DNA of 64,000 bases from Calcarisporiella thermophila CBS 279.70. Taxonomy: Eukaryota; Calcarisporiellomycota. This document shows, one piece after another, positions 46,718 to 57,577 of the stretch. Below the pieces are notes generated by a model that was not told where the DNA came from, did no database searches, and was given only the letters and a program-made list of their open reading frames with translations. The DNA lies in contig NW_027192197.1 of assembly GCF_041956535.1 (NCBI RefSeq), positions 259,829 through 323,828 on the forward strand, written 5' to 3'. Position 1 is the first letter of the stretch. Each line of letters opens with the position of its first letter. Made by a program: the position numbers and the translations under genes.

Positions 46718-47734
46718 ATGCCTCGAATCACTCCAAGTAAACTTGCTCGCGCATCCGTCCTCTTCGAAGAGGGTTATTCAACACGCGAAATTGCCGCCCG
46801 AGAAGGCATTGGAAAAAGTAGCGTGGCAAGAATACTCCAGAATAAAGAGAATGCACCAAATAATCCTCCAAGAAAGAGAAGGGGTCGCCCACGCAAATTA
46901 TCCAACCGTGGTGAAAATATATTATACGGAAGCGTGGCGACATGAGAGTGTAAGAACTCAGTCAAGGCACAAGAACTTTGGAACGAGACGACTGAGGAGG
47001 TTATTTCCGTGAACACTGTTCGTGAAGCCTCCATCGTAATGATTTTGTAGCTAGGGTCAAGAGAAAAAAAACCTTTCTATCGATAAGGCATCGCCTTAGG
47101 AGACTGGCATTTGCAAAGAAATACAGTAATTGGACCGTTGAAGATTGGAGCCGTGTCATTTTTTCCGACGAGTGTCAAATACGTATCTTCGGGAATGAAA
47201 GGCGAGAGTGGTTCTGGAAGAAACGTAATGAGCCACAGCAAGTGCGTCATATACAGCCAACCGTCAAAAACGGCGGTGGAAGCATTATGATGTGAGGATG
47301 CAAAACTTCATATGTCATTGGAATGTGGAGCATGTCGTATAATAGAAAATCTTAACGCTGAGTGTTATTCAAGAATCCTCGACACAGAGATGCTAGCCAC
47401 GCTTCAACTGAATAATCTCAGCAAACAAGAAATAGTATTTCAACACGACAATGACCTCAAGCATAAAGCCAAACTCGTTGATCGATGGTTCGATAAAAAT
47501 CAAGTCCAAGTTCTCGATTGGCCTTCACAATCTCCAGATCTCAACCCCATAGAAAATTTATGGGCTGAGATAAAGGGACATCTGAGGAGCAGATTCCCTA
47601 AGATAACGAGCCAGGATGATCTGTGGAAAAAGGTGAATATTTTATGGGAGTCACTCACTCAGGAGGATTGTTTGAAGTTGATCCGCACGATGCCAGAACG
47701 GATCCAAGCCATTATTAAGGCAAAGGGAGGATAA
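46718..47734 (+). pseudogene. Tc1-type transposase remnant
   Basis: The N-terminal helix-turn-helix is intact in frame (MPRITPSKLARASVLFEEGY, then STREIAAREGIGKSSVARIL) with an RKRRGRPRK basic linker. After ~75 codons the frame stops, and later parts lie in other frames: DDE motif 1 near 47165 (VIFSDECQIRIFG), motif 2 near 47440 (VFQHDNDLKHKAK) and motif 3 near 47545 (SPDLNPIENLWAEIK). At least two stops and frame changes separate the parts, so no active enzyme can be made. The three Asp/Asp/Glu residues themselves survive. Confidence 0.88.
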
Positions 47735-48015
47735 CTGAGTGGTAGTCGGAGAGCAGTTTATTTATACAAATTATTGAGTATTCATTATAATGCCCACGTA
47801 AAAGAAAGAGAATAAAATGTTGGCACCATGTAAAATCTCTATATCTGGATTTAAGAAATTTTCCGAAATATATTAATATTTCACTTGAAGAGAATTAGTA
47901 AAGGGTATTCAGATGTATATGAAATGCTAATAGCGTAAGTGGGCTTTTCAAATATTCTATTGTTATTTATACTGGCATTGTTTGTAAAGAAATATTTAAG
48001 TAAAAATTTTAAGGG

Positions 48016-48041
48016 CCCCAAATTTTTCCGGAGATACTTTA
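48016..48041 (-). repeat. right terminal inverted repeat of the Tc1 element
   Basis: Reverse-complement partner of the left end, ending at the TA at 48040-48041. Confidence 0.85.
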
Positions 48042-48199
48042 TATACGTCAGAAATTAAAAAAGCTAGTGCTTTGCAAATTGCTAAGAGGAATTTGACGTC
48101 GGTTATTGATTCAAAACCATTTGTGGGCAATTCGATTGTGATTAGTTCACTCATAATAAAAATCGTTCCTGGAAGCGGTTGGATTATGTTTATTATTTA

Positions 48200-49509
48200 A
48201 TGCCTTGCGTATACGGATTTGGCTTTAATGCCTTTGGACAAATCACAGGTGGAAATGAGAGCACAGTTATATCGCCTCCCAAGGAGATGACTGGATTTGA
48301 AAAAGTGCTGTTTGCATCTTGGGAAATGGTTGCAGGCGTGATTAGAGACCAAGGTAGATTTGGCAAACATATCTAATTATTATGTGTAGCTGTATATCTT
48401 AAGACTTGATGAATATCAACGGTAGAAAATGAATCCAAACTCTTCATGTTGGGCTTCGACTATAAGCGCAATTGCCGGTTAAATGAGCCCCGTCCGCTAA
48501 TGGAATTCAAACACATCATTGCCCCCCTTCGCTGCTATGGAGGATCTCATGTGGAAGGAGTTTTGGACGCGTCAGGCTGTGTATGGGAGCTCGCTAATAA
48601 GGAAATGGAGGCTGTCCTGGTCATGGAAAAATGTCGCGATGTCGCATCGACGAGGGAAAACGTTACAGGAATTGATGGTAATTTTTAGAAAAGTGTCGCG
48701 ACAGGATATCCCCGATACTGATGCTAAAAGACTCTATCTTTTGCTAGACAATGGTGAATTGTGGACGTGGAAGCTTGGCAATAGGACGCCGATACGCAAG
48801 AAATTAACCCCATTGGGAGATATTCCTCGGTTTACCCGAATAGAAGCAGGCGACGAACACTTTTTGGCTCTTGCGGAAACGGGTGATGTCTACGTTTGGG
48901 GTTCCAACCGCTTTGGCCAACTTGGAATTGCCCCTGCCGGCCAGGAGCCATATGAGCGCCCCACTCCCCTCGAAGCCCTTCAGGGAATTCCGGTAGATGA
49001 TTTTAGCTGCGGCTCGTTCCACTCGGCTGTGATTGCTCAAGGAGAACTCTATACGTTTGGATGGGGTCAAAAAGGCCAACTGGGGCATGAGGAAACTGGG
49101 GTCCAGGTCGTCCTTCTCGGAGATGAAAATGGGGAAGAAGAGGAAAAGGAGTATGAGGTGAAACAGATTACGTGTGGAAGCGAGCATACCGTTGCCTTAA
49201 CGCGGGACGGCACGGTGTGGGTGGCAGGGTGGAGTATGTGCTGGCAACCTATCTGCATCCTTCAACATTATCATGTAACCATTGGTATACACTAACTTAG
49301 ATAAGTACGGGCAGCTGGGTCTCGCACCAGAATCGGGCGGGGACACGGCTTCGGTCACTGGCAATGAACACTTGACATACTCCGAGGCTGGAGAGAATGA
49401 ATCCTCATATGAAAGAAAATTCAAGCCACTCTCCATAGAACCATTCGTTAGCAGAAGAGTAACTCGGTGTTTTGCTAGCAATTGGAATACTTACATCGAA
49501 ATGGGATAG
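48200..49509 (+). CDS. RCC1-repeat protein (RCCD1/Ats1-like), with an apparent one-base frameshift
   Basis: A beta-propeller protein. Exons 48200-48353, 48426-49233 and 49301-49509 fit canonical splices, but within exon 2 the frame changes once near 48682-48686, a run of five T. Counting four T restores a continuous protein of 389 aa, close to animal RCCD1 (about 376 aa). Visible repeats: CVYGFGFNAFGQITG, VYVWGSNRFGQLG, LYTFGWGQKGQLG and, across the last splice, VWVAGWNKYGQLG. So the gene is either slightly broken or the assembly has a homopolymer error. The Tc1 insertion lies in its presumed promoter, only ~160 bp upstream. Confidence 0.78.
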
Positions 49510-49978
49510 CCTCAGTTTGGATTCAATAAAATTGGTCATTGTGTAAATTGGCTTTCATTAATCACAAGATTTACACCTTAAAATGTTGTCATTTTCTCAC
49601 GCTGTACCTTGATTTCATCCCCCGGCCAAACGATTTCTGAGATCTACGCCATTTTCTATTTCGCGATTTTGGCCACCATGCTCATTGGTTTTAAATTGAA
49701 TGGATAACTTTTCCTAGACCCGTTCTCTTAGGTTGCTCACCCGAGAGATTCAGGTGAAGACCCAGGACACACAGACCCGGGGGTATTTATTGATTGATTG
49801 CCGAAGAGTGTGTTGAAAAAAAAAATAAGAAAAGCACCACACTAGCCTTTCCCTTCTTTTTCCACATCTTTACCCCTTACACGTTCATACCTCAGCAAAA
49901 GGAGAAATAGAGTGAACTCGCTGGACGAGGGTCGAGACTTCCCATACTTATATTTACTTACATGCTTTGATATCCATA
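49510..49978. other. intergenic region
   Basis: 470 bp holding the RCC1-type 3' UTR and the promoter of the tetraspan gene. Nothing else is recognised. Confidence 0.5.
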
Positions 49979-50689
49979 ATGTCTACCCCCTACACAACAA
50001 GATGCATCCCCACCGCTCTCATTAGTTTGACCTACTTGGCCATTGGGACCGCGTCTATCGTCGGTCTTGTCTTGCGACGACGTGAGATAGAAATGTGGCT
50101 AGAGATGTTCTCCATTCGATCTTTCGGGTGGTATGTTCTCATCGGCATTGCCTCCGCCATTACGGTGGCCGGCCTAGTCGGCTTTGTGGGGGCCATTATT
50201 GTAAGAAAAAGATGTCAAATGCTTTGACAAAGTTCTAAGGTTCCAACCAACGCTCTAATTTGTATTTGCTTTATTGCTGCTGTTAGAAATCCCCTGCCAT
50301 GGTTCGAGCCTTTGGCTACGTAAACTACATCACTTCGATTCTCTGGCTTGGTATTAATGCCGCCATCGTTGCGTTCCTACTGGTCCATCGTGATGCGGTC
50401 AAGTCAGTATGCACCTCAGGGAACTCTTCGCTTCTGAGCATGGAATCCAACGGGGGCTCCCCTGATAAACTTGGGCAAGCATGTGAGAATAGCGCCAAAA
50501 TCTTGATTGCCATATTTGCGGTGCTTGGGGTGATGGGGTTCTTTACCTTTGTAAGTGCAGTCATGGCGCTATTCCCATACCATAAGAGCTAATCTTGTCT
50601 CGTCATAGATCTTCTTCGCGATCATGGTCCGAGGATGCTATATCCGACTGACCAGGTCAGTGGCCACCAAAGCTCAATCTTTCTTTTGA
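49979..50689 (+). CDS. four-TM (tetraspan) membrane protein of unknown function
   Basis: Exons 49979-50200, 50287-50550 and 50609-50689 give 188 aa. Four hydrophobic helices are spaced as in tetraspanins or claudin-like proteins: ALISLTYLAIGTASIVGLVL, YVLIGIASAITVAGLVGFVG, ILWLGINAAIVAFLLV and ILIAIFAVLGVMGFFTF-IFFAIMV. The loop between helices 3 and 4 has two Cys about 50 residues apart that could pair. No tetraspanin Cys-Cys-Gly motif is present, so family membership is unproven. The C-terminus is short and basic. Confidence 0.72.
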
Positions 50690-51986
50690 TACATTTCTCT
50701 TTTTCCATCCATTCTCTTTCGCTACCCAACCCATTGTATTTACTGCGATGCTTCATTCACCCTCATTTCTTGTTCTCGATACTTCTATTTCTCCACATTC
50801 CCTCATTATTTGCGATACATTTCTTTCACTTCACAATCATTTGCGATTGAAATGATACTCCTGTTTATACGGGGAGAATCCTCTGGTCTCTTTGGGACAT
50901 TTTACTCGATGTGCGCTTACAAATTTTTTGAGCTTCAATACCATAAGATCATTAATTAAAGATAGCCCCACGTCCTGAGATTAAGAGCCTGATTTCAGAT
51001 CTATTAGCATTTTTTTTTTCATATTCAGGTTTATTGGCGAAGAGAAACATTATTCATTTCGGGTCATCATGGCTGGTGGTTCGTGACTCATGATGCAAGT
51101 GATATATACAGCTAGCTTGGTTGAACCCCTTAGTGATCATGCTATGAGATCAAAAGTCAGAGAGTTAATTACCCAACACCCACCGCGGCTCCAATCTCTC
51201 GAAATTATTGCCATCCTTTTCGTTGGTGAATTAAAATGGTGTATTACCAGTCTCCCTATGTCTATTCATCAAAAAGGCTAGCTAACGGCTGACTTGTCAT
51301 CTCCAGCCCTCTTTCCAGGGTAGCGCTATAAGCGATATCAGGAGAATTTTATCATTTTTTTATCTTAATCCGTCCCGAACCATACACAAACTTTGCGAAG
51401 AGGAAGAATTTACTTGGAGATGGCTAGTCTTTTTTTTTCAAAAATCTGCATCAGCCGAAGTGAGTTATCGCAATTCCGTAATATTTAAGGAAAGGATTTC
51501 AACCGAGAAATGAGTGGAGAATAAACTCCTCATCTGCAAATTAGGATATGGTTAATTTGCATAGAGTTTGCGTATTGGGTCACGCATCGAATCTATCGCC
51601 AAAGCAGGTGATGCTTGCCATGATTTGCCCGAGGTGCTCTTTGACGATTCCTGGCCAATATTATTAAAACAAGGGTGTAATTGATTTCCGTCAAGCTTCA
51701 CCATTAAATACCCTTATCCTTATTTTCACGCCTCCCATTCGTATGGGTCGAGAACTCGCTGTAGCTAATTTTATTTTTGCCGTATATTGTTACTAGCCCT
51801 GCTCTTTTCACAATATCTCAATATGGTGGACGCATTTGGATCGAAAGACTGCATATACAAAACTAAGGGAATTCGTACATGACAAATTGTAAAATTCTTT
51901 ATTATCCATTAGCATTAGTAACATCTAAAGATAGTTGTATATATTTCTTGACTTGACGTGGGTTTGGGTGATGCTCCCCTCTCCCC
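50690..51986. other. gene-free region
   Basis: About 1.3 kb between convergent genes, the largest convergent gap in the window. It is T-rich at the start, with short open frames only (for example 51090-51281) and no recognisable domain, tRNA or snoRNA. Confidence 0.45.
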
Positions 51987-52262
51987 TTAGTTTTCAGGAG
52001 CTGTAAATAGTCCGGGGGGATGAATCCTGGGATCAATCTTATCTCCTGCACAAATGCAATGGCAGAACATAAAATGACAATGGGTGAAAGGACCAACTGC
52101 TTTTCCGTGATTTGCACAAGGACGAGTGCACGGAGGGTGACAACCCTTGCCCGTCATACATATCTTCGGTACTAGTATATTACCGAAAAAATATGGCGTG
52201 AGTTGAGCCATGGACAGATTCATAAAGGCAAGTAGGATCATTAATCTAAATAAGGACTCCAT
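51987..52262 (-). CDS. small secreted cysteine-rich peptide precursor
   Basis: A 91-aa frame without introns. It begins with a signal peptide (MESLFRLMILLAFMNLSMA, likely cut before QLTPYF). The mature part of about 70 residues has eight Cys. The pattern is C-x5-C-x3-C-x3-C-x11-C-x3-C-x1-C-x1-C. The C-x3-C ... C-x-C elements resemble CS-alpha-beta defensin-like folds, but no family is recognised with certainty. Such peptides in fungi act as antimicrobial peptides, effectors or wall proteins. The start is the Met directly ahead of the hydrophobic core; upstream in-frame sequence is open but also hydrophobic. Confidence 0.6.
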   Translation of the reverse strand: MESLFRLMILLAFMNLSMAQLTPYFFGNILVPKICMTGKGCHPPCTRPCANHGKAVGPFTHCHFMFCHCICAGDKIDPRIHPPGLFTAPEN

Positions 52263-53310
52263 TTGATAAAGAATAAAAAGATGGAATATAATCAACAGCA
52301 AACACAAAATAACCCCCACACCGTTCTTTATAATAATTGAACGTTTGAAAGTTTTGAATCTTGGACCGGGACGTAAGCTGTGCTTGCCCCTTGACGTACA
52401 GACCCTAGACTCGGATTTTTTTTTTCATTTTTCATTCCTATTTCTTCCACAGGATATAAAAGATTTTGAAAGATTATTGCGGTTCTGGGCATTGTATCCC
52501 AGGTATTGTTACTGAAACTCAATCTTGTGTGTAAAAGTGAAAAAAAGGGTAATTTAATTTAGAAGGGGATAAAAGATGAGTTGTGTATATTTCTTTACTT
52601 ATGTGTACGCCACGGCTTGATTATCATTGTAGCTGGCATAGCTCATACTCGACCGTTTGAAGAAATGGTTCTGGTGCATAATAATATACCCCTGGAAGAG
52701 TAAAATGCATTGTTGATAGGTGCAAGAGAGGAAGCAAACAACGCCTTACACTTACCACCCCGAATCTCTCTCCCAGCTTAGCAATACTTCCTCAACCACC
52801 GATTTGCTAAACGTTTTTCCCAGCTTCCTCTGTTTCCTTTCAAGCTTCATCTGCAGTTTATAAATTTCTAATTTTTTTCTTTTCGAGTTCATACCTCATG
52901 TCAATTTCTCGTCTACGTAAACGTAGTGAATCCATAAAAGCCTTTGTGTAGGTGAGCAAGTTGGTAGTTTCACTGCGCCCTATACACCCACCCTTGGAAA
53001 TTTATACCGGATAAGTAATGGGGCTTTGCTTGGAAGCGTTTTCCATATTGGGCACTCTATGAAGGAGATCACCATTGAAAATCAAGATTTGGCAAGGGAA
53101 TCCTAGTCGACAAGATGGGAAAATTAGAGAGAATACCAAAGTTTGGAGGGGGTGTGGGGGAAATCGCAAGAGAGAGGGATAGGCGATATACCAGTAAGAC
53201 GATAAAATACTTAAGATAATTTAACCATCAACAAGATGAGAGTGAATTAAACAGGAGAAAAAAATACATTGAACAATAGAATATGGACGCGCTGGAAGCG
53301 ATTAGTTTTC
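52263..53310. other. intergenic region with unresolved exon-like blocks
   Basis: On the minus strand, blocks at 52756-52850, 52597-52691 and 52895-52970 have good splice-like borders and protein-like readings (for example KLERKQRKLGKTFSKSVVEE). The splice phases do not agree, so no intact protein can be assembled. It may be a decayed gene, a non-coding spliced RNA or UTR. A CTACGT-AA-ACGTAG inverted repeat lies near 52913. Confidence 0.35.
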
Positions 53311-54252
53311 TTATTTTCGTAGGTCCCTTGTGCCCGAGTCCAGAGCACCCCTTGCTGGAGCCTGTTCCCCCAGAGAAGTCTGGCAGAGTTGATGTCTTAG
53401 CAAGGTGATTTCTTGGGTGAGTGAATCTCGTGTCCGCCTCAGTTTATGAATGTAATCGATGGCTAAGAAGCAACGGGGAGTGAGTCCCGGAAGAGGAGGA
53501 AGTAAGACGTTGCTTGCGCAAGCCTACCTTCTTTCAACACTTCCCACTTAGTCGTCTTGGTGCCTTTGTCGATAGGCAAAATCTCCCGAAGATCATCAAA
53601 CATGTCCTTCATCTAAAACCAAAATAGGATTCAGTTACAGAAGCGTTTGCTTTAATGGATATAGGTTCATTATTACTTCTTTTCTCCTCCTTCTTTCCGC
53701 CAACTTGTGCGAAATCCTCAGCTCAGGGGACCGACTGTATGTTTTCTCGCCACCACCCCCTTCTCGACCCCTTGCCTCTTCAGATGGGGGGCTGCTCGGT
53801 GCCGAGAAAAAGTCTCGGTGCTCTGAGTATGAAATTGGTCCCGTTGCTAGCAATTGTCAACCAATTTAGCACTCACCACGGCAAGAAAAGGAATATGGAA
53901 GATGCATTAATTACTTCGCTTGAAAACCGATTCCACTGCAAAAGAGTGTCTCCTCCTATCTTCTCCTACAGTGACCCGATCCCTGTTCTCTGTGCCCCAG
54001 ATTGCAGTTCCATCTGCCGATCCTCGCCTCCTAGGCTCGAGGGGATGCAATTTCTGGCCTTTTCCGCCGTTAACTTAATTGCTTGACAGGAATTCACGAT
54101 GGCTACTGACTATAGCCAGATGTGAACTTACCAGCAGCAAATGGCGGCCGTAGGTGCGAAGTCTGCTTGAGGTCGAAGGTCGACAAGGAGAATGGGGGAT
54201 GGAGAGGAGGCGGTGGATATAGCGGCTGAGATGCTAATTGTCTCGCGTTCAT
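53311..54252 (-). CDS. basic helix-loop-helix (bHLH) transcription factor
   Basis: A 175-aa DNA-binding protein assembled from four exons: 54132-54252, 53677-53846, 53528-53612 and 53311-53462, all with matching phases. A Pro-rich N-terminus and a Gly-rich linker precede the basic region and helix 1, SHKLAERRRRKEMKDMFDDL, then the loop and helix 2, LPIDKGTKTTKWEVLKEAIDYIHKL, and a short leucine-heptad-like tail. The His, Glu and Arg of the basic region predict binding to E-boxes (CANNTG). Intron 1 is 285 nt, long for this window, and contains a hairpin. The gene is easily missed because each exon is short. Confidence 0.87.
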
Positions 54253-55901
54253 GACACTTCGCTACTCAATGTCGGGGAGGAAGGGAAAACAAGAGGGTTC
54301 AGAACAAGAAAGACGCGGGGGCGAGAAGCTAGTCAGAGGAATGAGGAAAAAAACAACCAGAAACAAAAAGAAAAAAAGGCCGCGTGCGCCATGCGAGAAA
54401 GAGGATTCTGCATCTGCACCGGACGCTATGATTAAGGGAAAAAAAAACTCTCAGAAATAAGCTTTGTGCGAGCACACAGATGATCGCGGGGATTGCTCCC
54501 CCTCCCGTGGTGGCCAGCATGCGATTAAGGTTTGCATATGCAAACCCCGCTGCGCCACGGTGGAGAATTGTCAAGAGCTATATCCAAATCCAACGGGATC
54601 AGCCTTTTCCTCAAGCCATGTATTACACTCTCGATGCGCGATCTTCGGTCTTTGCGCCTCCCCCCGGCTGCCTATGGGAAGTGGGCCGGAAGCCTTCTCC
54701 CAGCCATCCTTCGATCTTGACATGCATCTCTGAAAATCCTCGTGTGTCTCGTGTTCAGACGCCCTCCACGAGTTCCTCGGCCAAGGCGCGCAGGTGAAAA
54801 GAGCCGAGTGTGTCGGGCAGTTGCAAGGCACCCGAGCTCTCAAGCCAGAAAGCATCCTCACGGGAAAGGAAGCGGGCTAATCAAGGCACCCGCCTAGTTG
54901 CATGCTCAGTCCGGGTGATGGTTTGGAGGGTTTGCGTTAATTAAACCAGACAGGTCATGGCAGGCGGTAGGCTTCAAGCTGGTCAGGGCTGGAGGGGGCC
55001 TCCAAGCTCCGTGGATGGCCACCGAATGTCCTTGTCAATTTTGGCGTGGCTTGTTTTAGGCAAAAGCTCCACTCATTTAACTTGCAGAGGGCATTGCAAG
55101 TCAAAGGGGCTGAATTCGATCTGTCAGAGATATCGGTGTCATGCCCTGCGCTTGCAGCCGTGTCCCAGTCTCAGTCGATACCAGAGCCATTGGCTTAAGG
55201 GCTCGAGCAGAACGTGCTCGCCTCTCAAGAACCTTAAAAGCTTCGCACGCACAGAGTTGGATGGCCAAATGAGCTGTGCATTAATGTGTAGGGAATCCCT
55301 GGATTTAAATGTAATCTAAATAATTGCCTAAAGCTGGTTCTATCACAGCATAGGTTATATTGGGTTATCCACCCCACTTGCGGCCATACCGTGTCCGTTC
55401 TCCACGTCTCTAGATCGGATGTGCAACTCTAGCGTGCCCAACCTCCACCGGCTCCATTTTCTTTGTTCATCGAGGGGCGAATACACGCATATATGGCACG
55501 TAGTTCTAGCCTTATATCCCTTCTAGCCGCTTCTTCAGGTGTTGTTCTTGCCCTCCCGCCTTCATCGGCATGAGGCAGATTTAGACCATCCCATCCCACT
55601 GGCAATAAGCAGAGTTATTGTGCGGGGAACGTGCGCATATATGACTCTAGGTTAGTTTTGGGTGGTGGCGAAGAGATGAAGCTATTCAAACGGACGGATG
55701 CTAAGCCATGTTAGAAATAGGAAGAAAAAATATGCCCCGGGGCCGGATCCAGGGGCAGAGAGTTGATCCGTTGGCCGCAATGGCCCCAATCTTTCCGGCC
55801 AGATTGATGACAAATCAATCTCGTCTCAGAAATGTTGTTTATTGGCAAATTTAATTAAATAGCACAACCTTTTTGTATCCGTTTTCCCTACCCTATTCGG
55901 C
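54253..55901. other. long gene-free divergent region upstream of the bHLH gene
   Basis: About 1.65 kb between the divergent bHLH and ene-reductase genes. Open frames here are Ser/Arg/Pro-rich and have no domain (for example 54957-55319). It contains the palindrome at 54529-54546. Likely an extended regulatory region. Confidence 0.5.
54529..54546. promoter_or_regulatory. 18-bp perfect palindrome with central E-box
   Basis: GGTTTGCATATGCAAACC reads the same on both strands. Its centre CATATG is an E-box, and it lies about 280 bp upstream of the bHLH start codon. A dimeric factor, possibly the bHLH protein itself, could bind. Inference from symmetry and context. Confidence 0.45.
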
Positions 55902-57124
55902 ATGACGATCTTCCCTAGACCCACCTTCAACAAAGATTACATCAAGCTTCCCCCTGGAACGGCAGTCGATGGCGCCAAGTCCTCGGCCCATCTCTTCCGA
56001 CCCCTCCAGATCCGAGGATGTCATTTCAAGAACAGGTTGGTTAGCGAATTGCGAAATTGTGGATGCTCTACGCTAACACACACTCTCTTTATAGAATTGT
56101 AGTTAGTCCAATGTGCATGTATAGTGCTAATGACGGTGTCCCTAATGACTTCCACCTTGTCCACCTTGGAGGTTTCGCCCTCCGTGGAGCTGCCCTGGTG
56201 ATTGCAGAGGCAACCGCAGTGCTTCCAGAAGGGCGAATCTCTCCCGATGACACGGGTCTCTGGAACGATGAACAGGCTCATGCATTCAAGCGAATCACCG
56301 ACTTCATCCATTCGCAGGGGGCATTGGCTGGGATCCAGCTTGCCCATGCCGGCCGTAAAGCTTCCATGAATTCGCCCTGGAAGGGATACGAATTAGCGGT
56401 GGAGGAAGAGGGCGGATGGCCAAACGGGGTAAAAGGCCCTGATGGAGAGCGATGGGACCACAGACATGCCGTCCCCTCCGCAATGTCCATTGACGACATT
56501 CACAACGTGATTGACGCCTACGTTGCCGCGGCCCGCCGCGCTGTCAATGCGGGCTTCGATGTGATTGAAATTCACGGAGCTCACGGCTATTTAATCCACG
56601 AATTCTATTCCGGCAACTCCAATTCCCGCACTGACAAATATGGCGGCTCGCTCGATAACCGCCTTCGCCTTGCGCTCGAGATTGCAAGAGCGGTGCGGGC
56701 GGTGGTTCCGGAAGACAAGGCGCTCTTTTTCCGCCTGAGTGCCTCCGATTGGACCGATGAGAATGTCAATGGCGGGTGGGACGTCGCTCAGAGTGTGGAG
56801 CTCTCTCGGCGCTTGAAGGAGGCTGGGGTGGACCTGATAGATGTGTCGAGCGCGGGGAACGTGGCCCGCCAGGCAATCCAGGCTACTCCGGGTTATCAGG
56901 TCCCGTTTGCGGAGGAGATCCGCCGGGAGGCTGACGTCTTGGTGTCGGCGGTAGGGCTGATCACCGAGCCAAGCCAGGCGGAGGAGATTGTCGCTTCGGG
57001 TAAAGCCGATCTGGTTCAGTTGGCTCGCGAATTCCTGCGCGATGCTTCGTGGGTCTTGAGGGCGGCTCGCGACCTAGGGGTCGATGTGAAATGGCCAAAC
57101 CAATATGACCGCGCCAAATTCTAG
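55902..57124 (+). CDS. NADH:flavin oxidoreductase, YqjM-type Old Yellow Enzyme
   Basis: An FMN enzyme that reduces activated C=C bonds using NAD(P)H. Exons 55902-56035 and 56095-57124 join across a 59-nt intron to give 387 aa. Class III (YqjM-like) features: VVSPMCMYS with the redox-sensing Cys, LAHAGRKAS, EIHGAHGYLIHEFYS with the paired substrate-binding His residues, NSRTDKYGGS and a C-terminal LAREFLRDASW in place of the usual LARxFLRDP. No targeting signal is seen. Physiological substrate unknown; roles in oxidative or xenobiotic stress are usual for the family. Confidence 0.93.
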
Positions 57125-57577
57125 AGACCTTTCACCTTGGTTCATGTACTGTACGCTTTCCGATGTTGCATATATGTTTTTAGACCCGCTGGATCCTTTC
57201 TCCTAGATAAATTAATTTTAAAGCTCAGCGACAGCTCTGGCAATTTTGCCTCCCTCTTATAAATGCGTATTATGGAATGATTGCCATTTTTTTCTTTCGG
57301 TTTGCCGGCATTAAGTTCGATGAATCCAAATACCGCTCGTATTATTAAATCCAAAAGCACTGGGGCCAATCGCGACGCGCAATTTTCGTGTTAGACTTTT
57401 AGGGTTTTTTTCCACTATGAAATTTCAAATGCAAAGTCACAATAACGCGAAAATTTTTCGCGTTTCTCTAGTCTCCCATATAAACCCGACCCATTGCTTC
57501 ACTATATCCTATTCCCTTTCTCTCTCTAACTACTTACTTCCAAGCTACTTTCTTCACCGTCTCTATACTCAACCGCA
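57125..57577. other. promoter region of the mini HMG-box gene
   Basis: 450 bp with the ene-reductase 3' UTR first, then the palindrome at 57444 and a TATA box (TATAAA, 57479-57484) about 95 bp before the next start codon, followed by a pyrimidine-rich leader. Confidence 0.5.
57444..57464. promoter_or_regulatory. 21-bp palindrome of two TTTTCGCG (MBF/E2F-like) half-sites
   Basis: AACGCGAAAA, one T, then TTTTCGCGTT: perfect 10-bp arms. TTTCGCG and ACGCG are the core elements of S-phase regulators (E2F in animals, MBF/SBF in fungi). The site ends 14 bp before the TATA box of a chromatin-protein gene, so cell-cycle control is plausible. Confidence 0.45.

Larger units (their letters stand above)
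46391..48041 (+). mobile_element. Tc1/mariner transposon, decayed, with TA target duplication
   Basis: A DNA transposon of about 1.65 kb. Inverted repeats start AAGTACCTCCAGAAAAATTT (46393) and, reversed from 48039, AAGTATCTCCGGAAAAATTT; both ends are flanked by TA (46391-46392, 48040-48041), the Tc1 target duplication. Inside is a broken transposase on the plus strand. It sits between the ABCC transporter start (46124) and the RCC1-type gene (48200), about 160 bp from the latter's start codon. Confidence 0.88.

Noticed and set aside
54957-55319. 120-codon frame upstream of the ene-reductase
   Set aside because: Ser/Arg/Cys-rich chance-like composition in a GC-balanced non-coding stretch, with no domain.
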